Assembly (NCBI GenBank): GCA_014281115.1
Contig: JACONQ010000016.1
Location: 806,001-870,000, forward strand
DNA from: Laburnicola sp. R22_1
Taxonomy: Eukaryota > Ascomycota > Dothideomycetes > Pleosporales > Didymosphaeriaceae
Length of the DNA: 64,000 bases
Direction of reading: 5' to 3'
Shown here: positions 36,178-48,373 of the stretch, in pieces
How the letters are laid out: each line of letters opens with the position of its first letter
Numbering within the stretch: position 1 is the stretch's first letter
Translations under genes and position numbers: made by a program
The notes under the pieces: generated by a model
The model's input: the letters and a program-made list of their open reading frames with translations, nothing else
Told to the model about the DNA's origin: nothing
Databases searched by the model: none

Positions 36178-39100
36178 TACCTCCCTACCTATAAAAGCTT
36201 AGCCCTATTAAGCTTTATACTAAATACCCTTCTAGAAAACACTTTAAATATTCTATAGTGCCTCCTACTAGTAAGTAGAGATTAGGCCCGCCTCTAATAG
36301 CAAGCTCTACTAATTACCTAGCTTTGTGTAATCTTAAACAATAGTCTATAAATACCTACCTATTTTTATTACTAACCCGTCTATTCTACTTACTCTCTAC
36401 ACTCTTATGATTTTTCTATAGTTTAGCTTCTTATCCTCCTAGACCCTAACTATTCTTAAGCCTTTACTTAGCCTGCCTTATTATACCTCCCTATCTTTAG
36501 ATTAACTATGCCCTAGGCGCCTACGTATCTAGCCGCCTTAGTTCTAGTAGTAGCAGTAGCGACGGCAAGCCTTCTTATTAAGGTAATAATAGTATAGGCT
36601 CTAGTAGTTTTAACCTTCCGCTAGTGCCTAAAAAGCCCTCTATTAGCGTATTTATTACCTTCTTATCTCTGCGTAAGTCCCTTGCACCCTAATAGTCTTT
36701 TAGGCTAACCCCTAGGAAGTAATTTCTCTTTTAGACGCACGTATTAGCTTTAATATTATAGCCTAAGTTTTTGTAGCCCTTAGGCAGAGTGTTAGTAATA
36801 ATAATAACCTACCTTATAGTTTGCAACTCTAGGTAAATAGTTAAAATAATTTTACACTTTAGTTAGACTATAACTCTAATAAACTTATAATTAACGCCTC
36901 GCTCTTCTATTTTCTCTACTATAGTTAGAAAGCGCAATAATGCAACACTAAGGATAAGCGAGTTGTATTTTACTAGGCCTAATAGTCTAAATTATTAAAT
37001 AATAAAGGCTCTTATCCTATATACCTGCTAAGTCTATTCGCCGCTACTACCTAAGAACGTATTAACTTTACTTATTTCCCTATTATAGGTAATAACACTC
37101 TATCCTATAATAGGTGCCTACTAGCGCAGTATTAGTATTTCTAGTTCGCTAATAATAATATAGAACTACTATTTAGCAGTATATATATAGCCTACTATAT
37201 ACGTAATAAAAGTGCCCTATACTCTTTTATTCTAGGTATGCTACGCTGTCCCTCTCTTTATAGGCGTACACCTTAAATACCTCTTAAGTTAACTATTAAA
37301 TAGGCCTTTATTCTTTACCTTCTAATTCTTCTTCTATATGTTAAGCACGTATTATAAACCTTAATGCTTAGACCTAAGTAATACTTAGCTTCTTAGAAGT
37401 AATATCTATATTTAAGGACCTTATAATTAGTAATAATCTTAAATTTCTATCTTAGTTAACCCCTAACTCTCTAATCCTATATCCTTTAGCTTTGTTCTTA
37501 GATACTATTTATCTAGCTTCTTTCTAATCTTTTTCTTATATAAGCTTTACCACTGCGCGTACCTATGCTCCTAACTAGTCTAGAGCACCTACTTGCTAGG
37601 CTACTCTAGAGACAGGCCTATTAGCTTCTTAGATAGTTTTAGCACTACTCCTAGCCCTTGCCTATTATATAACTATAATTTATATATTCTAAGAAAGGGG
37701 AAGAGCTCTAAGAAGATATTAGGCACGCTTTAACTATTAGCCTAATAGTCCTTCTTCTCCCTATAACACTAATACAGAGAATAAAGTCTAGACTTAAGTT
37801 TTTTAGAAGTTATAGTGCTCCCTAGAGCGGGACTTCTTCTAGAGGCTATTGTAGAATCTCTAAGTTTAGGCTAGAGTTATTTAGGCTTATAGATTCTATA
37901 ATAAGCATAAGGAGGAAAAAGAGTAGAAAAAGAGTAGTAGTTTTAGCCTATAGCTTACTAGTAACAGCTACAAAAGTCCCTTTTTACCTAAGAACTATTT
38001 AGGCTTTAGATAGTTTATTAGTACTTAAATGCATCCCTTATCTCTACTATACTCTACTCCTTTTTTTATAATACTATACCTTCCTATCTGCGCCTATAAG
38101 CTATTTACTCTTTAATTACTATCTATAAGTGCTTAATTTATTCTTAGAGTTTCTTACTAGTAGTAATATAGTTGCACTTTTCTTAAAAGGTACTACTACC
38201 TATTACTAGTCTAGAAACGGCGTTTACGCACACGTCTTACCTACTATAATCTAATAGAGCCTTATAGCTGCTTAGAGCATATAACCTACCCTTTATATTC
38301 TCTTACTTTCTTCCTTATCCTACTATTCTAATTCTCCTGCCTAATAGTCTTAACCTTCTCCTTAACTATAGCTGCTATTAACTTCTCCTTTAGTAGCCAC
38401 ACCTCTAGTGCCGGCAATAATAATAATAGTAATAGTAAGAAAAGCAGCTAAGGCTTGTAATAGCCCTTACTACCACCTATTAATAATACCATATAACTGC
38501 TTTTGTTTTATTATATATATGCCTGCCTTAATTATTTCTTAGCTTACTAACTTGTGTCCTAGTTATTACCCTTTTAAATTAGCTATATAACTTTAGTACT
38601 ATGTATAAGATTATAAGCCTCTTACGCAATATTTACACTAAGTATCTATTATTAGGCTACCTTATATAGTTTGCTTAAGGTATAGGTAGCTTTAAGATTA
38701 ACTCTAATTCTACTAATAACACTCCTATTGCCTATACTATTCTATTCTATTAGCTATACTAAGCTGCTTTTATAAAAGACACAAGCACTAATAAATAGAG
38801 GCGTAATTACTTTAAATAGCACTTAGTGTTTAGTTATACTCCTTATACATCTTATCTTCCTACTCTTTTCTTTACTATAGGCTAAGGCCGTATTAACTAT
38901 AATTTTAGTATAGCTAAGAGTAATTATAATTAAGTTTATAGGGCTTATATCTAGAGTTATTATTTCTACTTTTAGTATATTAATAGTAGTTGGCGCCTTC
39001 TTCTTAAGGGCTACTGCGTTCTATACTAGACAACTTCCTAATATTAGTAGTGCTTCTTTAACCGCTATAGTAAGCCCAATTTACTCTTAACTAGTTTTCT

Positions 39101-40300
39101 ATTACTAATCTACTTGCCTAGCTTTATTCCCTCTAGTATCCGCTATAGATACTTAAGTTAATTCTTTTTAGTAGGATTATTAGTAAGTGCGTAAGCTATA
39201 GATAGAGTAACTAGAAGTAAACACCCACATTTGTAACAAAATTAGTAAGCTGCTTAGTTCTAGTAATACTACTCTAATGCTTTCTACTAGGCACTCTAGT
39301 AGGCCTTATCTAATTATTAAGAGTTTCTTAGAGACGCCTAATTCTCTATTAGGCACTAATTCTAATATTGCTAAGCCTTTTCTATGCACACTCTTTTTTA
39401 GGCGTTGTTGCACTTAGCTTATTATTCTTTCTAGTAGTAATAGTAATAGTCCTTCCTTATTTTAAGGTTCTCCCTATATATTGTTTTTTTCCTATCCTTC
39501 TTAACCTATTATCTTCTCTAGTAGTGACAGCAGTAGCCCTTCCCTGTCTTAGGGCTAAACTACTCCTACTTCTAGTTGTCTACTCTCTAGCCCCTATTTT
39601 TCTCTAGGTTAGGTCTTACTTAATACAGTACTGCAGATTAGCTCTTTGTCCACTAACTTATCCCCTTTTTAGACTACTAATAATTCTTCTAAAGTTTTAT
39701 TCTACTTGCTTTTCCCTATATATTTAGCTTCCTAATAGTTTATTAATTCTGCCTACGCTTTCTTATCTCTACTTGGCTATAGTAGTATAATTTTCTCTCC
39801 TCCTTCTTTAGGTCTATTCTTTGTTCCTTCTAACCTCTCTGCCTAAGCTATATGTCTAGGTTTGGGCCCTAGCAGAACTTAAGCTATAGAGTAAGGTAGT
39901 TTTATACCTTGCTTCTATTAGAGTTGCAATCTAAACCCTAATTATGGCTTAGACTATAGTAGTTATAGGAGTTTAGATTCTTATAAAGGTTAGTATAGTA
40001 GTTCTTAGCTTTTAATTTTATAGCTATCTAATTATTAGTTAGGCTCTATTAATAGGATCTATAGCTTGTAATCCTATCCTAGTAATTATATATATATATT
40101 AGACTTTAATTTAACTTAGTACTATTACTATTATTCTATCTTCTTTTCTATCTTTTTTTCTTTAACTACTTTCTCCTCCCCCTTAAGAAATAAGCTGTCC
40201 CTTAGCTTATAATGCGCTAATATTCTGGCTAGCTTACTCCTCCTAATAGGCGAAGTCTAAGGGGTTAAAATTTGCTAGTAGTGGCAAAATCCCTACTTAC
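36178..40300. other. G3 region between integrase and 3' LTR, unassigned
   Basis: About 4 kb of stop-rich DNA with a pyrimidine-rich plus strand. It has one 79-codon hydrophobic frame at 39368-39607 that opens from TTG and is not convincing. It may hold an extra ORF or another old insertion, but I cannot identify a protein. Confidence 0.4.
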
Positions 40301-40359
40301 TTTATCCTTATAGGGATATTCTATGCATATCTTACTAGCCTCTATAATCTACGCGCAAA

Positions 40360-43300
40360 TATAGGATGTTTAGGCTTAGGCCTTTGCATAACTTTATTAA
40401 GGTCTATAGAATTAATTTTCTCTAAGAAATTAGTAATTTCTTCTAAAAGGTTATTAGTGTCTATAATGTTAGGTTCTAGTATTATATTAAGGTCTGTTAT
40501 TATGCGCAGATAGAATTAAACAATATAATTGCCTAGTATTCTATTATAAAAGAGTATTCTATTAAGCTTCTTAAGTATGTACTATCCTTTACTATGCGGT
40601 GGCATAGCCCTAATTCTAAAGGGGCCTTAGTACTTTCTAGCGAGCTTAACTTTGCAACTTATATTACTAGCCTAAAAAGTATTATATACTAACACTAAAT
40701 CGCCTAATTATAATAGCTCTATTCTAAGAGTGCGCTAGTTGTTAAACTATTCCTTTCCTTATTTGCGTAGTTGGATAGTTTAGTTAATAGCTTCTTAGAG
40801 GTAATAATTACACTTCTTAAACTACTCCGCTCTAATAGCTAGGAGTTCTTTAGTAGTATAAACCTATTCCTATAGAAGTGTCTACTATATTAGGATACAA
40901 AGTTTAATAAAAAGAATATATTCTCTTTTATAAATTAGAAAGGCTAGTGTTTTGCCTATAGAGCTTTAGGTAGGTTCTAGACCTAGTTGCCCTTTATCTT
41001 CCGCAGTGCGCTAATAAGCTCTTAGTGGTTTCTTTCTACTAGACTTTACCCTTATAGGTAATAAGCACTAGATACTACTTATTAAATACTAAACTATTTA
41101 GCTAAGTCCTCTACTAAGTCTCTATTCTCTAGTTCTCTATTTACTAATAGGTAAAAAGGAATGCCCTACCTACTAAAGATAGATTCTTCTAAAAACTAGG
41201 CAATTGCGGCTAAGTTGGCATTAGTAAGTACTTTTACTTTAGGCTATTTAGAGATATAGTTCCTAGTAACAACTATAAATTTCTTCCCTTCTTTGCTTCT
41301 AGGCATATACACTATATCCACTATAACCTATTTCTAGATTATATTTATTCTCTATATAGAGTGCAGCTTCTCTACTACTCTTCTAGTAAAATGCGCCTAA
41401 TATTTAGCGTAAGTCTTAATATGTTTCTTAATACTCTAATATAGATTTAGCTAGTAGTAATATGCTATAATCTTTCTCTAAGTGCCTTCTTATCCTTAAT
41501 AGCCTAATTCCTTATAGAGTTGTTATAGAATATCTACTTATTGGACTGGGTTATCTATAACTCTACGGAGCGGCCTATTTCCTATAGTTTAATACTATAG
41601 TATACCTCTTATAACCCTATACTTCTAAGCTTATAGCCTAATATACCTTTAATTTTTCTTAGATAGGCCTTTAGGCATAGTTAGAGTTATAAGCTAGATT
41701 GCAATATTACAAAAGTGTTTAGTGTATAAGTTAGAGGAAATTTTAGGCAGGTTGTTTATAGTAGGCTCCGCATATTCTATTTTCACTTTAGCCTCCTTAC
41801 CTATAGTAGAAAATATAATACTAATATGCCTTAAATACTTCTTAATAAACTTCTTAACATCTTCTTCTAGCTATTTAGAAGGGATCTAACTCTTTTACTA
41901 TCTACGTCTTAAGAGCGCATTAGTAATTATATTCTTACGCCCTATAATATAGCAAATATTAAACTTCTAGAGTGTTAGAAGTGCTAACTAGCAGGTTATT
42001 AAAGCCCCTAGTAAGTTAGTTGTGCTATAATTTAGCTAGGCAATTAAAATATAGGAGTTAGTTTCTATAATAAAGTATACTCTATAAATCTAGAGTTAAA
42101 ACTTTATACGCGTAAGAAGAAGGGCTTTGCACTTATACTTCTCTAAATTCTAGTTATATTTACTCTAAGACTAAATACCTAATTTAAACCACACTAGATA
42201 AAGAAGACTATATAGTCTATATTACTATATTGCGGCTTCCTATCTAATTTTACTACCATCTACTATAATTACTACTTTCTATAATAGCTCTAAGTAGTTA
42301 ATAGACACTAATACTAGGGTAGAAGTAATATTCTTCTTTAATTACTACATCGCTATATTCTCTATAATTCTCTAGTAGAACTCTACGCTCTTATATAGTA
42401 GTGTAAATAGTAGTGTAATAATCTTTATAAAGTTTTTAATCTAGATTTAATAGTATACACAAACTCTAAGAAAGATTTAGATATCTTTAGCGTAGTTATA
42501 AGGCGGCTATTTAATAATCTTAGCCACTTTCTTTTAGGATAGGTATTAACTATTCTTATTAACTATATAGCTAACTATATCTATAGTAGTGTAGCCCTAG
42601 TTAGACTTCTTGCCTAACATAGTAACGCCCGCTAGTTCTATATCCGCTAAAACCTAATTAAGATTTATAAGGTATTCTGCAACATATCTACAAATTTCTT
42701 TCTTAAGTATCTCTCTATTATAGTTAGTCTTTAGGCCCTTTACTATAATATTATCTATATAAGGCATATAATAAGAGAGAATATAGTTATAAAAATCTTT
42801 ATAATAATCCATATAAACTTAGCCACAGAATTAGTTGTTCCTATAGGCAATATGCACTGCCAGATAAGTCCTAGAGGCGTATAGAATATAGTTATAGCGT
42901 CGGAAAGTTTATAAAGAGTTACTTAGTTGTATCTAAAAAAGAAGTTAATAAAAGATATTATAAAACAACTAGCAAACTCTTCTAAGAACTTATTAGAGTT
43001 TAGAGAAAGATTGCCATCTTAAACTATAACACTATTAATGTGTTAGGCGTTATTAATTAGTTAGTATTCTCTATCCTTCTTCTTAACTAAAAACTACAGG
43101 TTGCAATATAGACTTCTACTATACTCTAGCACGCACTAATTAAGCCTCTACTACACTATATTAATAACTATATCCCTAAGTTTCTAAGAAACTAGAAAGT
43201 GCAATTCCTTCTAAGCGACATAGTTAATAGTATAGATCTTAACTAGCAGAGCTATATTAGGATGCACTCGTCCTAACTTAGTAAATTTAAAAGATAGGGC

Positions 43301-44000
43301 TAGTTTCCTTTAATATAGAACTTCTAGTAATATATCTCTTTCCTAAGATAAAAGATTTAGACTAATCTTTATTTCTACAATCTGTTCTAGTGTTAACTAA
43401 TCGCCTCTTAGAAATTTCGCCTATTAGTTAAGGAGGTATTTATTAAATGGCTAAGGCCTAATATTAGTCCTCTTTTGCTTTTTTATAGCCTCCTGCTTTT
43501 AGTCTAACTAGCCCTTAATATCCTAAGGCTTAACGTCTAAGTTATGTATAGGGTTAACCTTCTTATTCTTAGTCTTATATATAGTGTTTACTTTGAAAGC
43601 CATTCTAGTTCTATTAATTATCTTTATCTATTCTGCCTAGAACGCGTTGCTCTTAACCCTTGTTACCTTTTTAGACTCTATCTATATAGTTAGAGTCTAC
43701 AGAATCTTAGTAACTTCTTCGTCGCAGTCTAGTAAATTAATATCTAGAAGTTCTTAGTTGTCTTAAATAACAATGCCACTGTCCGTGTGCCTCCTAATTG
43801 TACCTTAATTAGTATAGTAGATAAAATTCTTATTTAGATCTATTACTAACTAGTTCTTGTTAGCGTTTTATATAAGCTATTTATTTCTATCTATAATTTC
43901 CTCTTTGCAAGTTAGCACTGCCTAATTTAGTACCTATTTTTAGGCCTTCTACTTAAGCTTAGTGTTGGCCTTACTTATTATTAACATTAACCCACAGCAA
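40360..44000 (-). pseudogene. G3 Gypsy Pol (RT, RNase H, integrase), RIP-inactivated
   Basis: Minus-strand translation gives reverse transcriptase blocks around 42600-42900 (YYMPYIDNIIVKGLKTNYN, corresponding to the catalytic YxDD-type site with Asp now Asn, then RYVAEYLINLN and VLADIELAGVTMLGKKS). Integrase blocks lie at about 41330-40900 (VDIVYMPRSKEGKKFIVVTR, then VSSAYY and SLVERN corresponding to the last catalytic Glu, and a following LRKIKGN). The C-terminal integrase region has KVKLARKY and GPFRIRAMP near 40620. Stops are TAA/TAG. The sequence differs from G1 and G2 and belongs to a separate Gypsy lineage. Confidence 0.78.
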
Positions 44001-47000
44001 AGCCACTACTCTAAGACTATATTAGCGCTAAATTCTAGGTATTCTAGGTACTTAGGAATGCTAGCCCTAGCTACTGCGTTCTCTTAAAGTTTTCTATTAC
44101 CTTAGTAATAATTACACTTCTTAGGTTAAATAGGTTAGCGTAAGAAGCTATAAATTGCATATAGTAGAGCTCCTTATTATTTTATAGCTTATAGTAGGTC
44201 TTGCTATTATTCTTATAAGAGAATTCTGCCTTCGCGTCCGCTAAAAATAGGTTTCCTAGAATAATAGCACTAGATAAGGACCTAATAATAAATAGCATTG
44301 TTATAACAATAATCTAGCCTACCCTAATTAGGGCTTAGAATACAACACCTTATAAATTCTTATAATTACTATTTATAGTTATTAGTTTTATGCTCTATAA
44401 TTAAGGTGGCATAGATATAATCTAAAGGCCTATAGCTTTAGTAGTACTAAGGCAAATAGTGTTTAATTCTACACCTATATTAAGTAAGGCACTTATCTAA
44501 TACTTGTCAATCTAGCACATTACTTAGGAACAGCCTCTTTTTATATATTTAACCCCTAATTCTCTCTTAAGATTCTTCCTATTAGTAGTAGTTATAGTTA
44601 GTGTTGCTTTACTAAACTATGCCTTTGCAATTAATACGCCTATACTAGCTGCCTAGTTTACCTATAGTAGTTCTTAAGATAAATTTAGTTTATAAGGCCT
44701 ATAGCAAGTAACTACTCTATTCTTAAGCTTAACTAATATCTATTTAGAGACTTAAATTCTAAAAATAGATGCGTATTTAGCGTGCCTAGCGTCTAAGTCT
44801 TTATTAGTTACTTTCTCTATAGTGGCAGCTAGTGTCTATAGCTAGTATAGATTCCCTTTGCTAAAAGTATCCTTAAATATTGCCTTTTTAACTCCTAGTA
44901 TATTGCTAAGTACTTTTTAGACTATTAGGCTAACTTTGGCGTTTATTACTTAGGATAGTATATCTTTAGAACTATCTACTAGGATATTAACTAGTTTTGT
45001 TTTCTTTTTGGCTATAGAGATCTTCTTCCTTAGGGTTAGACTTAAGATATTGTTAGGCCTGCGTATCTTTATATCTTCTATACCTTCTATTAGGAAATCC
45101 TATTTTAAAAAAGACACCTACTTTATTCTTCTTCTATTCTTTGTATTATTATCCTTCCTCCTACAAATTATAGAAATACCTTATTTAGAAACTTTAATAT
45201 TCGCAATTATCTTTGCCTTTAGCAATTCTCTAAGACTTAGTTAGGTTATTAGGGTGTTTAAGCTTGCAGCTTATAGTTAGCATAATAGATTTAGGGATTA
45301 AACTATTACTAGTATGTCTTTATCTAGGATAGCTTGCTTTCTCTAAGCCGCTTTAAATTCCTCTTTAAAGAGAAGGCTAAGTGCTATTATCTTATTAAAT
45401 ATAAAATAGCTACTATTAGCTTTTATAACTAATCCTACCTAGTAAGTTATTACTATTATTATAGCTCCCTAACTCTAAGACATCTATAGGGCCTCCTCTA
45501 TTAATCTATCTATCTACTACTTATTCTATACTAGGCAGATTAGTATCTAGTTCTACTTGCCCCTAGCGCTAATATATTAGATTTCGCCCTAATTATTATT
45601 TAGTTAGCCCTACTAGACCCTTTATAATTCTATATTATAGTACACCTATCTATTATTCTTAAGTAAATTTCTCTCCTTGCATTCTCTATTTGTAATAATG
45701 TAGTCCTTTTTATATCTAAAGCATCCTTTAAAATAGTTAGCTTTTTACTATATTAGGTCTATTACTGCTGCAACTATATATATATTAACTTGTATTAGCG
45801 CTACTATATAGGCCTAAGACTAGATTAGTACGTAGTACTAGGGCTGTTATAGTACTATCTACTTTAGAGCCTACTCTACCCTTATAGTAATTTTCTGGCA
45901 AATAGCTAGGTCTAACAGAATCTTTATCTCTTAAGGGTCCTAGCTCTAAACTAGAATATTCTAAAGCCTTATAGTCTTAAGCCTTTTAGTTAGCTTCTCT
46001 ACTTTGTGTTATGAGATAGTTAAGTCTAGAATTACTTACGCGCCTAAAGCTTCTTATAGTCTTACTTATTAGAAGTTTAGGTTAAGTCTAGTAGGTTAGA
46101 AAACACTTTGTAGCATTAGTAGTACTTGTAGCTTAATAGTCTAAAATAGTATTAGCGCTTAAATTTAATATGTTAAATCTAATATATATTCTTCTAACTA
46201 AATGTAAGCCCTACTTAAAAGTCATTTCTCTATTATATTAAAGTTAAGCTCTATAGGTCTCTCTATTAACTAGTTGTTCTTTATTAGAATATTATCCGCT
46301 AGCTACTTACTTAGGCCTTAGATAAGAAGTATATTCTTCTAGCTTTCTATAACTATATCTACCCTTAGGCATTTTCTAAATCTAATTGCGAACTAGTCTA
46401 GAAAATTATAAATATTAAGGTTTGTTATTACTTAACACTACACTAGTCACGCCTTTAATACTTTCTCTATCTCCTTAGTTTAAGCCTAATTCTAACTCTA
46501 CTAATACCTGCGCAGCACCACCTATAGCTTCTACTATACCCCTTCTTTTCCTACCTTAAAGTATTCTAGCATTAAGAAGTTAAGCACATCCTAGATCTCT
46601 TAGCTATAATATTCCTTAACTCTAATAACCTTATCTTTCTTAAAGTACTAGTAGTAGTTTGCGCGTTTTTTATAGTCTTAAAAAAACTAGGTTATATTAT
46701 CTTCTATAAAGTGTAGCTTCTTGCCTAAGAATAGGTTAGATTCTATAATAAGGCTCTACACTAGGATCTACTAGATAGCTTTATTAGTAAGAAATTATAG
46801 GGCTATTACTATTTGCGCTATAAGGGCATTAGCGTCTTTAGCTAGCTAAGGTAGTATTAGTGCTTTTTCTTTAGATTCTTACAAAGAGCTTTCTATAAGG
46901 GGCAGAGACCCTCTAGTAGGTATATAGATACCCTTATTAGTTAAGCTTATTATCTTTGCAAAACTAATAGTCTAAGGGGATTTTATGCTTAGGTTCTTAC

Positions 47001-48220
47001 GCTTTCTAAGTACTAGGACGTTAAGAAACTTACGCATCTTGCTGTAATCTAGTTCTTTTTTTACTTTTATTTCTACCTCCAGTATCTATACTTATTATTA
47101 TTTCTTAGCTTTCTCTAACTCTGCCTTAGTTTTAGGTTCTAAGGGTAATACGGTGTCTAGCTTTAGTCCTTTTCTTAGTCTAGGTCTAGGTACCCTAGTC
47201 TATTCTTAGTTCTTATTTATTTATAATTGCTTAGTTGTCTAGTTCTAGTAGGGTAATTTTAGCTTTAAGCGTCTTTTGGCGCCTAGTTCTAACTGCTTCT
47301 TAATCTAGGCTTCTATTTTTATTTTATTTCTATACTCCTTATACCTAGGCCTATACTCTACGCATAATATTATGTGTATACTAGAGTTATTATTTTTTGT
47401 TATTTATTCCTAGAGGCTTAATATTCTAACTCTAAGAGTCGCTTAGTGCCTAGTTCTAGTTGTTTCCTAGTCTGGGTCTTAGTCTAGTCTAGTGCTAATC
47501 TAGTCTAGTCTAGTTCTAGAGCCTACGCTCTATGCATAATTTATGCATATACTAGGGTTATTAGTGTTTATTATTTATTTCTAAAGGCTTAATATTCTAA
47601 CTCTAAGAGTTATTTAGTGCCTAGTTCTAGTTGTTTTCTAGTCTGGGTCTTAGTCTAGTCTGGTGCTAGTTTAGTCTAGTCTAGTTCTAGAGTCCACGCT
47701 CTATGCCTAATTTATGCATATACTAGGGTAATTAGTGTTTGTTATTTGTTTCTAGAGGCTTAATATTCTAACTCTAAGAGTTATTTAGTGCCTAGTTCTG
47801 GTTGCTTTCTAGTCTAGGTCTTAGTCTAGTCTAGTGCTAGTCTAGTCTAGTCTAGTTCTAGAGCCTACGCTCTATGCCTAATTTGTGTATATACTAGGGT
47901 TATTAGTATTTATTTATTATTATTTATTTCTAGTGGTGTAGTTTAATAAGGGCTAGTGTAGTAGCTAATTAAAGCTTAGGTTGTATTTCTATTTTAAAGT
48001 TAGCGCTATACTTAGTTGCGCCTAATTTCGCCCCTAAGTCTCTTTTAGAGTTTCTTTCTATCCCTAGTATGCGCTGTTCCGCACACCACTACGCGCCACT
48101 ATTATTCTATCTTGTCTTTTTCTTAGGCAACACTACTTATCTATATTAGAGTACTAATATAATGGCCTTCCTAAGGCCAAGGTTTTAAAGGTTTAAGTTA
48201 CGAGTTAGTTACTAATTTTA
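44001..48220 (-). pseudogene. G3 5' region, presumed Gag and protease, decayed
   Basis: By position this should encode Gag and protease. A Cys-containing basic segment near 45690 on the minus strand (GCFRYKKDYIITNREC) may be a decayed zinc knuckle with Cys to Tyr changes. Otherwise no motif is clear. The 171-bp tandem repeat at 47380-47935 is close to the 5' LTR. Confidence 0.45.
47380..47935. repeat. 171-bp tandem repeat, ~3 copies, in G3
   Basis: ACTAGGG (or ACTAGAG) recurs at 47380, 47551, 47722 and 47893, exactly 171 bp apart. Units share GGCTTAATATTCTAACTCTA and runs of CTAGT. 171 is divisible by three, so the repeat could have been in frame in Gag. Confidence 0.85.
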
Positions 48221-48367
48221 TAGAAGAACCTAGTCCTAATTAGAACTTAGTAAAAAGATAGATTAAGTTGTATGTGCTAGAAGAAAGAAACCGCCTATTA
48301 AATCCTTAAGAGCCAATTGGGCACTAGCTTACCACGTAACCTATGTGGTGGAGTTTATTCTACCACA
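48221..48367 (-). repeat. G3 right LTR (5' LTR), 147 bp
   Basis: It begins TAGAAGAACCTAGTCC and ends TCTACCACA. It is less mutated than the left LTR (for example GCACTAGCTTACCACG is kept). Confidence 0.82.
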
Positions 48368-48373
48368 CTAGTA

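Larger units (their letters stand above)
36031..48367 (-). mobile_element. Ty3/Gypsy retrotransposon G3 nested in G2, 12.3 kb
   Basis: The 147-bp LTRs at 36031-36177 and 48221-48367 are equal in length. CTAGTA flanks both outer edges (36025-36030 and 48368-48373), a 5-6 bp target duplication. A purine tract (minus GGTAGGGAGGTA) abuts the left LTR, giving minus orientation. Pol motifs lie between about 40360 and 44000. About 4 kb between integrase and the 3' LTR is unusually long and unassigned. Confidence 0.85.

Noticed and set aside
36550..37000. Possible plus-strand coding region starting near a Ser-rich segment in the G3 3' part
   Set aside because: The frame has about one stop per eight codons, no better than expected for such TA-rich DNA, and no motif could be matched.
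39368..39607. 79-codon hydrophobic frame inside G3
   Set aside because: Begins with TTG; Leu/Val-rich translations are common in pyrimidine-rich mutated DNA. No membrane-protein family is recognisable.
45008..45244. 78-codon plus-strand frame inside G3
   Set aside because: Antisense to the decayed Gag/Pol region and without a domain.
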